From NCBI RefSeq assembly GCF_024347415.1, contig NZ_AP025476.1, positions 1,674,001 through 1,738,000 on the forward strand: a stretch of 64,000 nt of DNA, written 5' to 3'. The translations under genes and the position numbers were made by a program. Below the pieces are notes generated by a model, which searched no databases, was not told the DNA's origin, and saw only the letters and a program-made list of their open reading frames with translations. The stretch comes from Vibrio crassostreae. GTDB taxonomy: Bacteria; Pseudomonadota; Gammaproteobacteria; Enterobacterales; Vibrionaceae. Shown one piece after another: positions 26,814 to 34,987 of the stretch (position 1 is its first letter; each line of letters begins with the position of its first letter).

Positions 26814-28046
26814 CTAAGAGGCTTTATCAATCTTTGGCTTTGGGGAAGGTTCTACATCTTCCTCGCTATTTTCAGAGAAGATATCCGCTACAGCACTTCT
26901 CTCAAGTTCACCTTTAAGGTTACCTTCCTCATCGACAACAGGGAGCGAGTAGTCACAAGACATGGTGTCTGGCAGTACTTCTTCAATCACAGCATCGGGT
27001 AGAACCGCTGGCACTTCTTCATATATCTCGTCGCTGAAGTCGTGCACCGTTGAATCTTCTACCGCATCTTGCAGGCTCTCTTTGGTCACAAGCCCTTGAT
27101 AACCATCATCGGTTACGTGGTATGCGTAATCGTGTTTAAGCATCTTCATTTGCGCTAATGCGCCTTCAATGGTTTCTGCTGTGATTCGGTATAGAGGAGG
27201 CTGCATCACTGTTTCTACAGTCAATGCTCGAGCTCGGTTAACGTCTTTTACGAACGCTTCAACATAATCGTCGGCAGGATTCAAAAGAATCTCATGTGGC
27301 GTGCCTTGTTGTACCAGCTCACCGTCTTTCAAAATTGCGATTCGGTCACCTAAACGTAGAGCTTCGTCCAAGTCATGGGTGATAAAAACAATCGTCTTAT
27401 GAAGCTTTTCTTGAAGCTCGATAAGTTGATCCTGCATTTCGCTACGAATTAAAGGATCGAGAGCCGAGAAGGCTTCATCCATCAGCAAGATTTCAGCGTT
27501 GGTACACAGAGCGCGTGATAAGCCGACACGTTGTTGCTGACCACCAGAAAGTTGGGCAGGGTACTGATTACCGTAGCCTTTCAAACCCACAGTTTCTAAC
27601 CACTCGTTGGCTTTCGCTAAACGATCTTCTTTCTTGATGCCTTGAACTTCCAATCCGTATGCAACGTTTTCAACCACAGTTCGGTGAGGCATTAGGCCAA
27701 AGCGCTGGAATACCATCGACATTTTATGACGGCGGAACTCTTCCAGCTCTTTCGTGTTAAGGCTCATTACATCTATGCCTTCAACCGTGATTTTGCCTTC
27801 AGTTGGGTCAATCAAACGGTTGAAGTGTCGAATCAAAGTCGACTTACCAGAGCCTGAAAGACCCATGATAACGAAGATTTCGCCACGATTGATTTCGAGG
27901 TTAATCTCTTTCAAACCAACGGTATGGCCAGTATCTGCAAGAATCTCGTCTTTGTGTTCACCGTTTTTAACTCGGTTCATCACCGACTGCGGCTTAGGGC
28001 CAAACACTTTAAACAGGCCACTAATTTCGATTAATGGTTTAGTCAT
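26814..28046 (-). CDS. proV: Glycine betaine/proline ABC transporter ATPase ProV
   Basis: This ATPase drives osmoprotectant uptake. Residues about 60-70 give Walker A GLSGSGKST, then [15 protein letters not shown] and Walker B ILLMDEAFSALDP. The C-terminal 130 residues form a CBS-type regulatory region that in ProV/OpuA relatives senses ionic strength, plus an acidic tail (SENSEEDVEPSPKPK). The 410-residue length matches ProV. Its start overlaps the proW stop by 8 bases. The operon lies inside the syp locus, between sypD and the hpt gene. Confidence 0.9.
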   Translation of the reverse strand: MTKPLIEISGLFKVFGPKPQSVMNRVKNGEHKDEILADTGHTVGLKEINLEINRGEIFVIMGLSGSGKSTLIRHFNRLIDPTEGKITVEGIDVMSLNTKELEEFRRHKMSMVFQRFGLMPHRTVVENVAYGLEVQGIKKEDRLAKANEWLETVGLKGYGNQYPAQLSGGQQQRVGLSRALCTNAEILLMDEAFSALDPLIRSEMQDQLIELQEKLHKTIVFITHDLDEALRLGDRIAILKDGELVQQGTPHEILLNPADDYVEAFVKDVNRARALTVETVMQPPLYRITAETIEGALAQMKMLKHDYAYHVTDDGYQGLVTKESLQDAVEDSTVHDFSDEIYEEVPAVLPDAVIEEVLPDTMSCDYSLPVVDEEGNLKGELERSAVADIFSENSEEDVEPSPKPKIDKAS

Positions 28047-28938
28047 GTTTGAATCCTCCTAGGTGCGCATTGGTTCTTCGCGCATAAGCCTGTGAAGCTC
28101 GGTCAAATAGAATCGCGAGGGCAACGATGGCAAAGCCGTTCATTAAGCCCAAAGTGAAGTATTGGTTGGTAATCGATTTAAGAACCGGTTGGCCTAAGCC
28201 TTTAACACCAATCATAGACGCAATAACCACCATCGACAGTGCCATCATAATGGTTTGGTTGATGCCTGCCATAATCGTTGGCATAGCTAGCGGCAATTGA
28301 ACACCCCACAAACGCTGTTTCTTGCTCGCACCAAATGCGGTTGCCGCTTCTAACACTTCTTTATCAACCAAGCGGATGCCTAGGTTAGTTAGGCGAATAA
28401 CAGGAGGGATTGCGTAGATAACTACAGCGATTAGACCTGGGATTTTACCAATACCAAGCAGCATAACCACTGGGATCAAGTAAACGAATGCAGGCATGGT
28501 CTGCATGATATCGAGTAACGGGGTCACGACGGATTGCACACGATTAGAACGTGCCATCGCAATACCAATCGGGATACCGAGGAAAATCGAGACTAAGGTA
28601 CACACAGTAATGATACTGAGTGTCCGCATTGTATCTTCCCACATTCCAAAATAACCAATGAGAAGCAGTGAAACGACACAACCTAATGCCAGTTTCCATG
28701 ATCGACTCGCGGCGTACACTAAGGCAGTACACACACCAAGAACGATCAGCCATGGAGTAGAAATGAGGAGTTTTTCAAACCAAACAAGGAAAGAGAGAAG
28801 AGGGTCAAATAATGATTCAATCGTTTCGCCGTATTCACGGGAAAATTCGCGGTAAGCACCATCTAGCGCTTTTTTTATTGCTCGTAAATCAGAGCGTTCC
28901 ATCTCTGGAAAGCTTGATAACCAATTGCTGTCGGCCAT
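28039..28938 (-). CDS. proW: Glycine betaine/proline ABC transporter permease ProW
   Basis: The 299-residue inner-membrane permease has about six to seven helices and the permease EAA loop near residues 198-220 (EAATAFGASKKQRLWGVQLP). It is shorter at the N-terminus than E. coli ProW, but the core is complete. AAGGATATAAA precedes the ATG. It sits between proX (160-base gap) and proV (8-base overlap). Together they make a complete osmoprotectant importer. Confidence 0.88.
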   Translation of the reverse strand: MADSNWLSSFPEMERSDLRAIKKALDGAYREFSREYGETIESLFDPLLSFLVWFEKLLISTPWLIVLGVCTALVYAASRSWKLALGCVVSLLLIGYFGMWEDTMRTLSIITVCTLVSIFLGIPIGIAMARSNRVQSVVTPLLDIMQTMPAFVYLIPVVMLLGIGKIPGLIAVVIYAIPPVIRLTNLGIRLVDKEVLEAATAFGASKKQRLWGVQLPLAMPTIMAGINQTIMMALSMVVIASMIGVKGLGQPVLKSITNQYFTLGLMNGFAIVALAILFDRASQAYARRTNAHLGGFKHD

Positions 28939-29098
28939 TTTATATCCTTATAGTTCGGAGTAACTTGTCCTTACCATTCGTTGAATATGAGTAAGAACAA
29001 GGCTCCGAATTATGAATAACATCAAGTATAGCGACGTTATTTCCGTTTTAATGAAGTCTAGTTTTTGCTGAAATATAGCTAGTTTTAAAATCTAGCAG

Positions 29099-30091
29099 TT
29101 ACAGCTCAGCTTCAATTTTCTTAGCGACTTCGTCTGAAACCCATGGGTGCCATACTTCTGGGAATTCGCTTAAGAAATGTATACTCGCTTCTTCACCATC
29201 AGCTTGGTTGTCTTCCATCCAAGCAAGAAGTGCGTTCATTTTGTCGTTAGTGAAACCACGTTTTGTAAAGTAGTCATACGCTTCCGGTGCGCGTGACGCA
29301 AAACTTTCAGTGGTAATAGTGTGGACAGGTGAAGGCGGGTACATGGTCGCTTTAGGTGATTCACAGCCTTCTTGAGTCGTACAGTTGATGAATTCTTCTT
29401 TATCAACGCCACTGCCAAAGTCGACTTTCACCATGTCGTACTTACCAAGAACCGCAGTCGGTGCCCAGTAGTAACCAAACCAAGCTTCTTCACGTTCGTA
29501 AGCTTTCGCGATAGAACCAGATAAACCGGCACTCGAGCCTGGGTCAACAATGGTAAAACCACTGTCTTCTAGGTTAAGTGCGTCAAACAAGTTAGCGGCA
29601 CTGATTTGACAGTTCCAACCTGCTGGGCAGCTGTAAAATGCGGATGTATCTGGGTCTTCAGGGTGCTTAAACAAAGATGCGTTTTTACGTACACCTTCAA
29701 TGGTTGCCATTTCTGGGTTTTGTTTAACGAGGTAGGCTGGAACCCAAAAACCTTCTTCACCACCATTCACAAGTGCTTTACCTGCGTAGCGAAGACGTTT
29801 TTCTTCAACACCTTTATCAAGGGCATCTTTCAGGCTGTTACTCCAAAGTTCTGGTGCAACATCCGGTTGGCCTTTCTCAATCATCGACGTGCCAGTTGGC
29901 ATTGTGTCGCCAGGGATAAGTTCAGCATCACAACCGTATCCGTGTTCTAGGATAAATTGGTCAATGTTGGCGATTAAAGTTGCAGAGTTCCAGTTCATGT
30001 CTGCGATTGTTACGCTGCCACATTCTCCAGCGTTAGCATGACCACTGGCTGCTGCAACTAACAAAAATACGGAGCTTAACTTGTATTTCAT
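29099..30091 (-). CDS. proX: Glycine betaine/proline-binding protein ProX
   Basis: This periplasmic receptor of the ProVWX importer has 330 residues. A signal peptide (residues 1-21, cut after ANA) is followed by ADMNWNSATLIANIDQFILE and the OpuAC-type aromatic-rich pocket regions EGFWVPAYL and WFGYYWAPTAVL. It is first in a proXWV order, unlike the proVWX order of E. coli. The 160 bases between proX and proW hold no gene. Confidence 0.88.
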   Translation of the reverse strand: MKYKLSSVFLLVAAASGHANAGECGSVTIADMNWNSATLIANIDQFILEHGYGCDAELIPGDTMPTGTSMIEKGQPDVAPELWSNSLKDALDKGVEEKRLRYAGKALVNGGEEGFWVPAYLVKQNPEMATIEGVRKNASLFKHPEDPDTSAFYSCPAGWNCQISAANLFDALNLEDSGFTIVDPGSSAGLSGSIAKAYEREEAWFGYYWAPTAVLGKYDMVKVDFGSGVDKEEFINCTTQEGCESPKATMYPPSPVHTITTESFASRAPEAYDYFTKRGFTNDKMNALLAWMEDNQADGEEASIHFLSEFPEVWHPWVSDEVAKKIEAEL

Positions 30092-30420
30092 ATTGAGTTT
30101 CCTTTCTCTTTAATAATACAACCAAGCTAATCAAGGTCTGTTGACTAACTAAATTGCTCGATGGTGATCCTTTCCGTGTACTTGAACCATTTGAGCAGAA
30201 GGAGGGATAGCGGGAGATGAGTAGGTAAACCAACAAAGCATAAAGTGTGATTTGCTTGATTTATCCACTGTGTTTCACAGCCATCGGATAACTTTGTCAA
30301 ACTATTACAAATTCGTCAAAAACCACCTCTATTTATAATCTTAGGGAATAATCGTACGAATTCCATCTTTGATGCGATTTACATGGCGCTTTAACAGTCT
30401 GTGTCACATTACCGCGAAAG
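30092..30420. other. Leader region of proX
   Basis: This is 329 bases without a gene, reading away from proX. It contains several TTGAC-like -35 candidates on the minus strand (for example around 30295-30330), but I cannot settle on one promoter. Osmotic regulation is expected from the family and is not visible in the sequence. Confidence 0.4.
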
Positions 30421-30629
30421 TTAGGCTAGGGGCTGTTGATCTTTGAGTGGAATTGAAGGTGGTAAGACCATAATTGGCGTGTGTGAAATGCGTTGAATGT
30501 TCTTGAAAATCTTATTTTTAGCATTAATTTCGTCAAAAATAACAAACTAAGATTTGTTCGGGCAGAGAGGAAGGTGCTTCTAACGCCAACCTGAGTGGAG
30601 TCTGTCACTTTTAAAATGAGAGCGGACAT
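30421..30629 (-). pseudogene. Possible broken response-regulator receiver fragment after sypD
   Basis: The minus-strand frame from 30629 reads MSALILKVTDSTQVGVRSTF, like the first strand and helix of a receiver. A second frame reads VIFDEINAKNKIFKNIQ, then RISHTPIMVLPPS and a stop at 30421, like the phospho-acceptor strand and the following TPI-x-L strand. The two pieces are out of frame and about 40 residues are missing. This is where V. fischeri carries sypE and sypF, both of which have receiver domains. The match is by eye and weak. Confidence 0.35.
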
Positions 30630-30644
30630 ACCTAATAGGAGATG

Positions 30645-31334
30645 CTACATAGGTAGGTTCAAAAACTCATTTTGATAAAGCTTGTTGGCTAGGCGGTCGC
30701 GAAGCTTAGACGGAAGAAACTTCATTCGATTGATTTGTCTAATCAGTTCTTGGGCGAAGCTTGGATTACTCTTCATGTTCATTACACAACCCATCAATGA
30801 AATGCTTTGTGCATCGAGAAGCTTCTTGGCTTGCTCTAGGTGATGACTCGACGTTTCACCATAAGCAACGACAAGTAACGCACAATCACACGCGCTCGCC
30901 ACAGATTGAGCAGGAATATTACCTTTGTTGATATTAAGTAGTGGCGACGTATCAATGACTACACGGTCGTATTTACTTAACCACTGGGTCACCGCTTTTT
31001 TAAGCGTCGCTGGATCTTTGTAAGCTAACTGAGTTGATGCAACTTGTGGAGCAGGGACACCAATAAACGTTCGTTGAGACTCTACGTGCTCAATAAGCTG
31101 CGCTGTGTGTTCTTCTTCAAGCATATGCAAGTTCTTAAACGCAGAGTTGAAAAGGTTGAGGTCAACATACAAGGTAGAGTGACCCGCTAACAAGAAGCGT
31201 TCGGCCAATGCTGTTGCGATAGATGTTACGCCGTCACCTGAATGGCAAGCCGTCACACAGATAGAGCGTTGTCCATTCAATTCGGAAGCTAAGTACAGTT
31301 GTTCAACTTCGGCATGCGTTGCTGAAATAGTCAT
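30645..31334 (-). CDS. sypD: CpsD/CapB-like protein with degenerate P-loop (SypD-like)
   Basis: This 229-residue cytosolic protein of the bacterial tyrosine-kinase/MinD fold would be expected to pair with the chain-length protein. Residues 29-40 align with the P-loop but read ACHSGDGVTSIA, with valine (codon GTA) where the invariant Walker A lysine should be. Walker A' (TLYVDLNLF, Asp58) and a Walker B-like VVIDTSPLL remain. The C-terminus has a single tyrosine and no Tyr cluster. The ATG overlaps the sypC stop by one base. ATP binding is doubtful, so it may act as a scaffold. Identity rests on position. Confidence 0.75.
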   Translation of the reverse strand: MTISATHAEVEQLYLASELNGQRSICVTACHSGDGVTSIATALAERFLLAGHSTLYVDLNLFNSAFKNLHMLEEEHTAQLIEHVESQRTFIGVPAPQVASTQLAYKDPATLKKAVTQWLSKYDRVVIDTSPLLNINKGNIPAQSVASACDCALLVVAYGETSSHHLEQAKKLLDAQSISLMGCVMNMKSNPSFAQELIRQINRMKFLPSKLRDRLANKLYQNEFLNLPM

Positions 31335-33433
31335 TATAACGCTCCTATTAACACGATAGTGGTGGTAATACGTAGGATGTCATCTAAGCCAACACGGGCT
31401 TTCTCAATAAAGCTTTCACGACGGTCTGGAATGTAAATCGTATCACCTGCACGCAGCACTGGTAGGTTGTAGATGTTCGCCGTTTTACTGAACTCAACAA
31501 GGTCGAAGGTACGAGCTTGGCCTTGGCAACAAGACATGTTCACAATAGTAATCTTCTCCACATAAGCATTGTCAGTAGGGCCTGCCGCTTCTGCCAAGAT
31601 ATCTAAGATAGTCATGTTGTCGTTAAACACGTAACGACCCGGGTTATTGATCGCGCCCAGTACTCGAACCGTTTCTTCTTTTGGCGTATCTAACCAGTTT
31701 TTACCTTTCTCAGGGATGTAGATGGTGTCGCCAGTGGTAACGTTTGGCAGCAATGATTCATCACCCGTTTCGAAGTATAGTGATAGGTTTAACTTACTGA
31801 CTTGAGAGTAGGTTTTATCACGGTGAGTCACACGTACATTGTGTATGTCGGCATCTTTAGTTGGGCCATCGGCTGCAGACAAGATATCTAGAAAGTGCAT
31901 ATCTTTAGTGAAGCGGTAACGACCAGGTGCATTCACTTGCCCGAAGATGTAGATCGAAGCATCTGAGCTTTGACGAACCCATTGTGATTTATTGTCTGAA
32001 GGATCTTGTGGTAAGTCGTGAACACGCACAATAGAACCAGCTCGGATTTGAGGCATTTGGTCTCGTGGCGCACCATTACGGATAAAATCATCTAGGTTAA
32101 ATACGACTAGCTTTCTACCCGTCACAACTTCAATTTTTGATGTATCAGCACGCAGCGTAGGGCCACCAACGTGAGCGAGTAATCCCATAAAGTTCATTTC
32201 ATCTGACCATTCAATACGACCAGGTCGGTTTACCTCACCAATAACATTAACCGCTCTGTCTGGGGTAATCTTCAACCAAGACTTCTCATTCATGTCGGTT
32301 TTCTCAGGAACGAAAATCGCGTCACCCGCTTTTATGCTCGGTGGGTTAGAGTTCGGTAGGCCTTCTGTGTAAGCCGCTAAGTCAAACTTAAGCACTCTGC
32401 CATCCGCTTTAATTACTCGGATTTGTCGTGACTCTGCGAATCGAGTTGGGCCGCCTGCGTTCGCAAGGATGTCCATGAAGGTCGCATCGCGTTTGCCTTC
32501 GAAAGCGCCGGGAGCAGCAACTTCACCCATTACGTAAACCATGTTCGCCCCCGATTTAATCTCTTCTTCTTGTTTCGGAACAAAAATGGTTGAGCCGGGT
32601 TGCAGAGTTGGCAACAAGCTTTCATCGCCAGAATCCAGGTAGCGCTTAAGGTTGAACAGAGTAGGTGTGTTGTTTGAAATTACGCGAATTTGCTCGACAC
32701 TGGCATAACGGGTTACGCCTCCAGAGCGCATCAGCACATCAACTAGGTCAGTGTTTTCTTTGTAAGTAAACGAGCCGGGTGCGTTCACCTCACCAAACAC
32801 CTTGATGGCGTTGCGAGAATCTGCACTGTCGCCAGAATTTGCAAGCTTTGCTGCATCAAACTCTTGTTCGATATTCCCCACAAGTGGGGAAGCTGGAACA
32901 AACAGAGAGTCTAGCGATTGCAGTGTCGGTAGGTTAGCTTCGTCACCGGAATCTAGAAAACGTTTGTAATTGAACTCTTTTTTGTCGGCACCACGTTTTA
33001 AGATCAGTTTGTCGAGCTGTGCGCCCGGACGTAAACCGCCCGCTGCATACAATGCCATTTGGATACTAGAACCCAATGCAAGCGTGTATTCGCCCGGCTG
33101 TTCTACATAGCCTTGAACATAAATAATGATTTGTTGTTCTTTCACATACACAGATGCGTTAGAAAGATCTTTATAAGCCGTAGCCAGAGCCTCTAGGACA
33201 ACTTTGTTCAGCTGCTCAGTGTCGTATCCAGCAACGAATACCGTTCCGACTTCTGGAAGGGTGATACGACCACGTTTATCGACTTGAAAGCCTGTGTTTA
33301 GGCTGCTTTCGCCGGGAACATTAACTTGGATAAGGTCACCGACTTGCACAGCGTCTGAAAACTCGTCATTAGCTTGAACAAAATTCGCAGAGAAAAGTGA
33401 GAATGTGATGAACAATGTGATCAGTGTTTTCAT
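31334..33433 (-). CDS. sypC: Polysaccharide export protein with multiple SLBB domains (SypC-like)
   Basis: This Wza-type exporter component has 699 residues: a signal peptide (1-21, cut after VQA), a poly-export N-terminal domain (about 30-105), then six SLBB repeats each opening with a V-x-G-x-V-x2-PG-like motif (at about residues 108, 212, 299, 392, 492 and 586). The usual lipobox cysteine is missing, and there is a hydrophobic C-terminal end (ITTTIVLIGAL). Its ATG overlaps the sypB stop (ATGA). Six repeats is more than the two to three of Wza-like proteins, suggesting a long periplasmic tube. Confidence 0.83.
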   Translation of the reverse strand: MKTLITLFITFSLFSANFVQANDEFSDAVQVGDLIQVNVPGESSLNTGFQVDKRGRITLPEVGTVFVAGYDTEQLNKVVLEALATAYKDLSNASVYVKEQQIIIYVQGYVEQPGEYTLALGSSIQMALYAAGGLRPGAQLDKLILKRGADKKEFNYKRFLDSGDEANLPTLQSLDSLFVPASPLVGNIEQEFDAAKLANSGDSADSRNAIKVFGEVNAPGSFTYKENTDLVDVLMRSGGVTRYASVEQIRVISNNTPTLFNLKRYLDSGDESLLPTLQPGSTIFVPKQEEEIKSGANMVYVMGEVAAPGAFEGKRDATFMDILANAGGPTRFAESRQIRVIKADGRVLKFDLAAYTEGLPNSNPPSIKAGDAIFVPEKTDMNEKSWLKITPDRAVNVIGEVNRPGRIEWSDEMNFMGLLAHVGGPTLRADTSKIEVVTGRKLVVFNLDDFIRNGAPRDQMPQIRAGSIVRVHDLPQDPSDNKSQWVRQSSDASIYIFGQVNAPGRYRFTKDMHFLDILSAADGPTKDADIHNVRVTHRDKTYSQVSKLNLSLYFETGDESLLPNVTTGDTIYIPEKGKNWLDTPKEETVRVLGAINNPGRYVFNDNMTILDILAEAAGPTDNAYVEKITIVNMSCCQGQARTFDLVEFSKTANIYNLPVLRAGDTIYIPDRRESFIEKARVGLDDILRITTTIVLIGAL

Positions 33434-34263
33434 AGTGCACCTCCCATCTTCGCTGCGTTCTTAGGCGAGATAATTTCAATGCTCACTCGGCGGTTCGTTA
33501 ATAGAGTGCCTGCGGTTTCACCCTCAAAAAGCGGTACCGTTTCACCAACAGACACAGCCTTGATTCGTTGTGGGCTAAGGCCAAAGATGGTGAGGTAACG
33601 TTCGACCTGTTTTGCTCGTCCAAGTGCTAGCTTGTCGTTGTACTCTTCTGAGCCTGTCGCGTCTGCGTGCCCAGTAACAATTAAATCTAACGATTTGTTT
33701 TCTTTTAGAATGTAAGACGCTTCAGCCAGTTTTCCCATGTACTTAGGGTTTACTTCGGTAGAGTCTTGCGCGAATTGGTTATCAACATTTAACAGGTCAT
33801 ACAGCTGTTCAATCACAGATAACCGCATACGGAACTGGTTTTCATTTTGAGGCGGTTCACAGCGAGCTTGCGAGGTAACGTAGTCGAGTTGGAATTCAAG
33901 TTCATTAAGGCGTTTTCTTTGGATAACAAGGTCGTTGGCGGCATCGAGCAACAGACCACCTTGCAGTTCTCGTGCAATACGATTTTGCTTTTCAATGGCT
34001 TGAACAACGGCAGCAGGGAAGCACCAGCGCGCACCTTCTTGGATTAGGGCATCTAAATGTAGTTTTGCTAGTTGCCAATCAAAACGTAGTCCGTGTTCAG
34101 GACCAAGCGGCTCATCGGGCATGACAGGAGAGAAGTCAGAGTTCTGATAGTTGATGGAATCATAACTTTCCGCTAAACCTCCGGTGCCTTGTTCTGGGTA
34201 ACTTGTGCAACCCAGAACTAGGACAGACAGAGAAAGGGCTATGTAGTTTTTAAGTTTTTTCAT
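33430..34263 (-). CDS. sypB: OmpA-family lipoprotein (SypB-like)
   Basis: The 277-residue product has a lipoprotein signal (LSVLVLGC, Cys at about 19), a middle helical region (about 60-150), and a C-terminal OmpA peptidoglycan-binding domain with VTGHADATGSEEYNDKLALGRAKQVERYL and the terminal NRRVSIEI motif. It probably anchors the export apparatus to the cell wall. It lies 61 bases after sypA and is coupled to sypC. Confidence 0.83.
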   Translation of the reverse strand: MKKLKNYIALSLSVLVLGCTSYPEQGTGGLAESYDSINYQNSDFSPVMPDEPLGPEHGLRFDWQLAKLHLDALIQEGARWCFPAAVVQAIEKQNRIARELQGGLLLDAANDLVIQRKRLNELEFQLDYVTSQARCEPPQNENQFRMRLSVIEQLYDLLNVDNQFAQDSTEVNPKYMGKLAEASYILKENKSLDLIVTGHADATGSEEYNDKLALGRAKQVERYLTIFGLSPQRIKAVSVGETVPLFEGETAGTLLTNRRVSIEIISPKNAAKMGGAL

Positions 34264-34324
34264 GCCAACGTCCTTTGTTTTTCTTTTTATTATTATTTTT
34301 AGTTACTTCTAGCTTAGTGGATCT

Positions 34325-34654
34325 TCATGAATTGGTAGGATTTTTTGAGTTAACCGGGATAGCGTGGCCAATACGCAGTAGATTCATAATTTCTAGTGGC
34401 TGACCTGATACGTTTTCCAAGCGCATATTTCTTTCACGTTCAGTTAGGCGTTTGAACATATAAACAATCGCGCCTACACCTGAAGAGTCCAAAAACTGCA
34501 CTTCACTGAAATCGACTTCGATCTCTTGGTGACCATCATTTGAAATCACATCGTCAATGTCTGTCTGTGCATCGCGGCTACCCGCTGCGTCTAAATCACC
34601 GAAAATAGAAAGAGTCAGCGTTGTTGTGTTTAGGTCAATTTTGCGTAATTCCAT
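34325..34654 (-). CDS. sypA: STAS-domain anti-sigma-factor-antagonist-like switch (SypA-like)
   Basis: This 109-residue single STAS-domain protein has VDFSEVQFLDSSGVGAIVYM, giving the conserved phosphorylatable serine at 57 or 58. In V. fischeri SypA is switched by SypE through a serine at the equivalent place. I chose ATG at 34654 because AAGGAGATATCATT precedes it. The open frame continues to 34780, but that extension covers the sigma-54 promoter and start site. SypE is absent from this window, so the partner kinase and phosphatase must be elsewhere or lost. It is the first gene of sypABCD. Confidence 0.87.
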   Translation of the reverse strand: MELRKIDLNTTTLTLSIFGDLDAAGSRDAQTDIDDVISNDGHQEIEVDFSEVQFLDSSGVGAIVYMFKRLTERERNMRLENVSGQPLEIMNLLRIGHAIPVNSKNPTNS

Positions 34655-34686
34655 AATGATATCTCCTTGAATGCATGAGTTTAGAA

Positions 34687-34704
34687 TTGCACTGAATGTG
34701 CCAA
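34687..34704 (-). promoter_or_regulatory. Sigma-54 promoter of sypABCD
   Basis: The minus strand reads TTGGCACATTCAGTGCAA: -24 TTGGCAC, -12 TGC, with GG and GC exactly 10 bases apart. Predicted start is near 34677, giving a leader of about 22 bases before the sypA ATG. Confidence 0.85.
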
Positions 34705-34716
34705 CTTTTATGTTGT

Positions 34717-34733
34717 TTATTTTCAATGAGTTA
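34717..34733. promoter_or_regulatory. IHF-like site upstream of sypA promoter
   Basis: TTATTTTCAATGAGTTA has its CAATG cytosine 22 bases upstream of the -24 GG, the same offset as before sypM and sypP. It fits the IHF consensus with one mismatch. Confidence 0.55.
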
Positions 34734-34752
34734 GAGTTTTTCTTTGGGTGGG

Positions 34753-34767
34753 TGTCATATTGAGAAA
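34753..34767. promoter_or_regulatory. SypG-type activator box 1 for sypA
   Basis: The minus strand reads TTTCTCAATATGACAC, a full match to TTCTCA-N3-TG(A/C). The centre is 57 bases upstream of the -24 GG, the same as the sypM box. Confidence 0.62.
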
Positions 34768-34773
34768 CGCCAC

Positions 34774-34788
34774 TTCTCAATATGAGAA
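34774..34788. promoter_or_regulatory. SypG-type activator box 2 for sypA
   Basis: TTCTCAATATGAGAA is a near-perfect palindrome matching the SypG site on both strands. The centre is 79 bases upstream of the -24 GG, two helical turns from box 1. Confidence 0.65.
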
Positions 34789-34987
34789 GTAAAAATGAAT
34801 GGATTTTTGAGAGTCACAATTGATTGATATTGCGAATGAAACGTTAAGTTAAATAAGACTGAAGATTGGATCGCATCTCTAAGGAAATCTCATGTACCGT
34901 AATTCGAGACCACATAGGATAAAAATACTTGAAGGAAAAAGTACTCGAGTAAATAGCAGATCAAAACAGAAAGCGGATAAGGATTAG

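Noticed and set aside
34655..34780. N-terminal extension of sypA by 42 codons
   Set aside because: It would run across the sigma-54 promoter and predicted transcription start. The ATG at 34654 has a strong ribosome site, and the shorter protein is a complete STAS domain.
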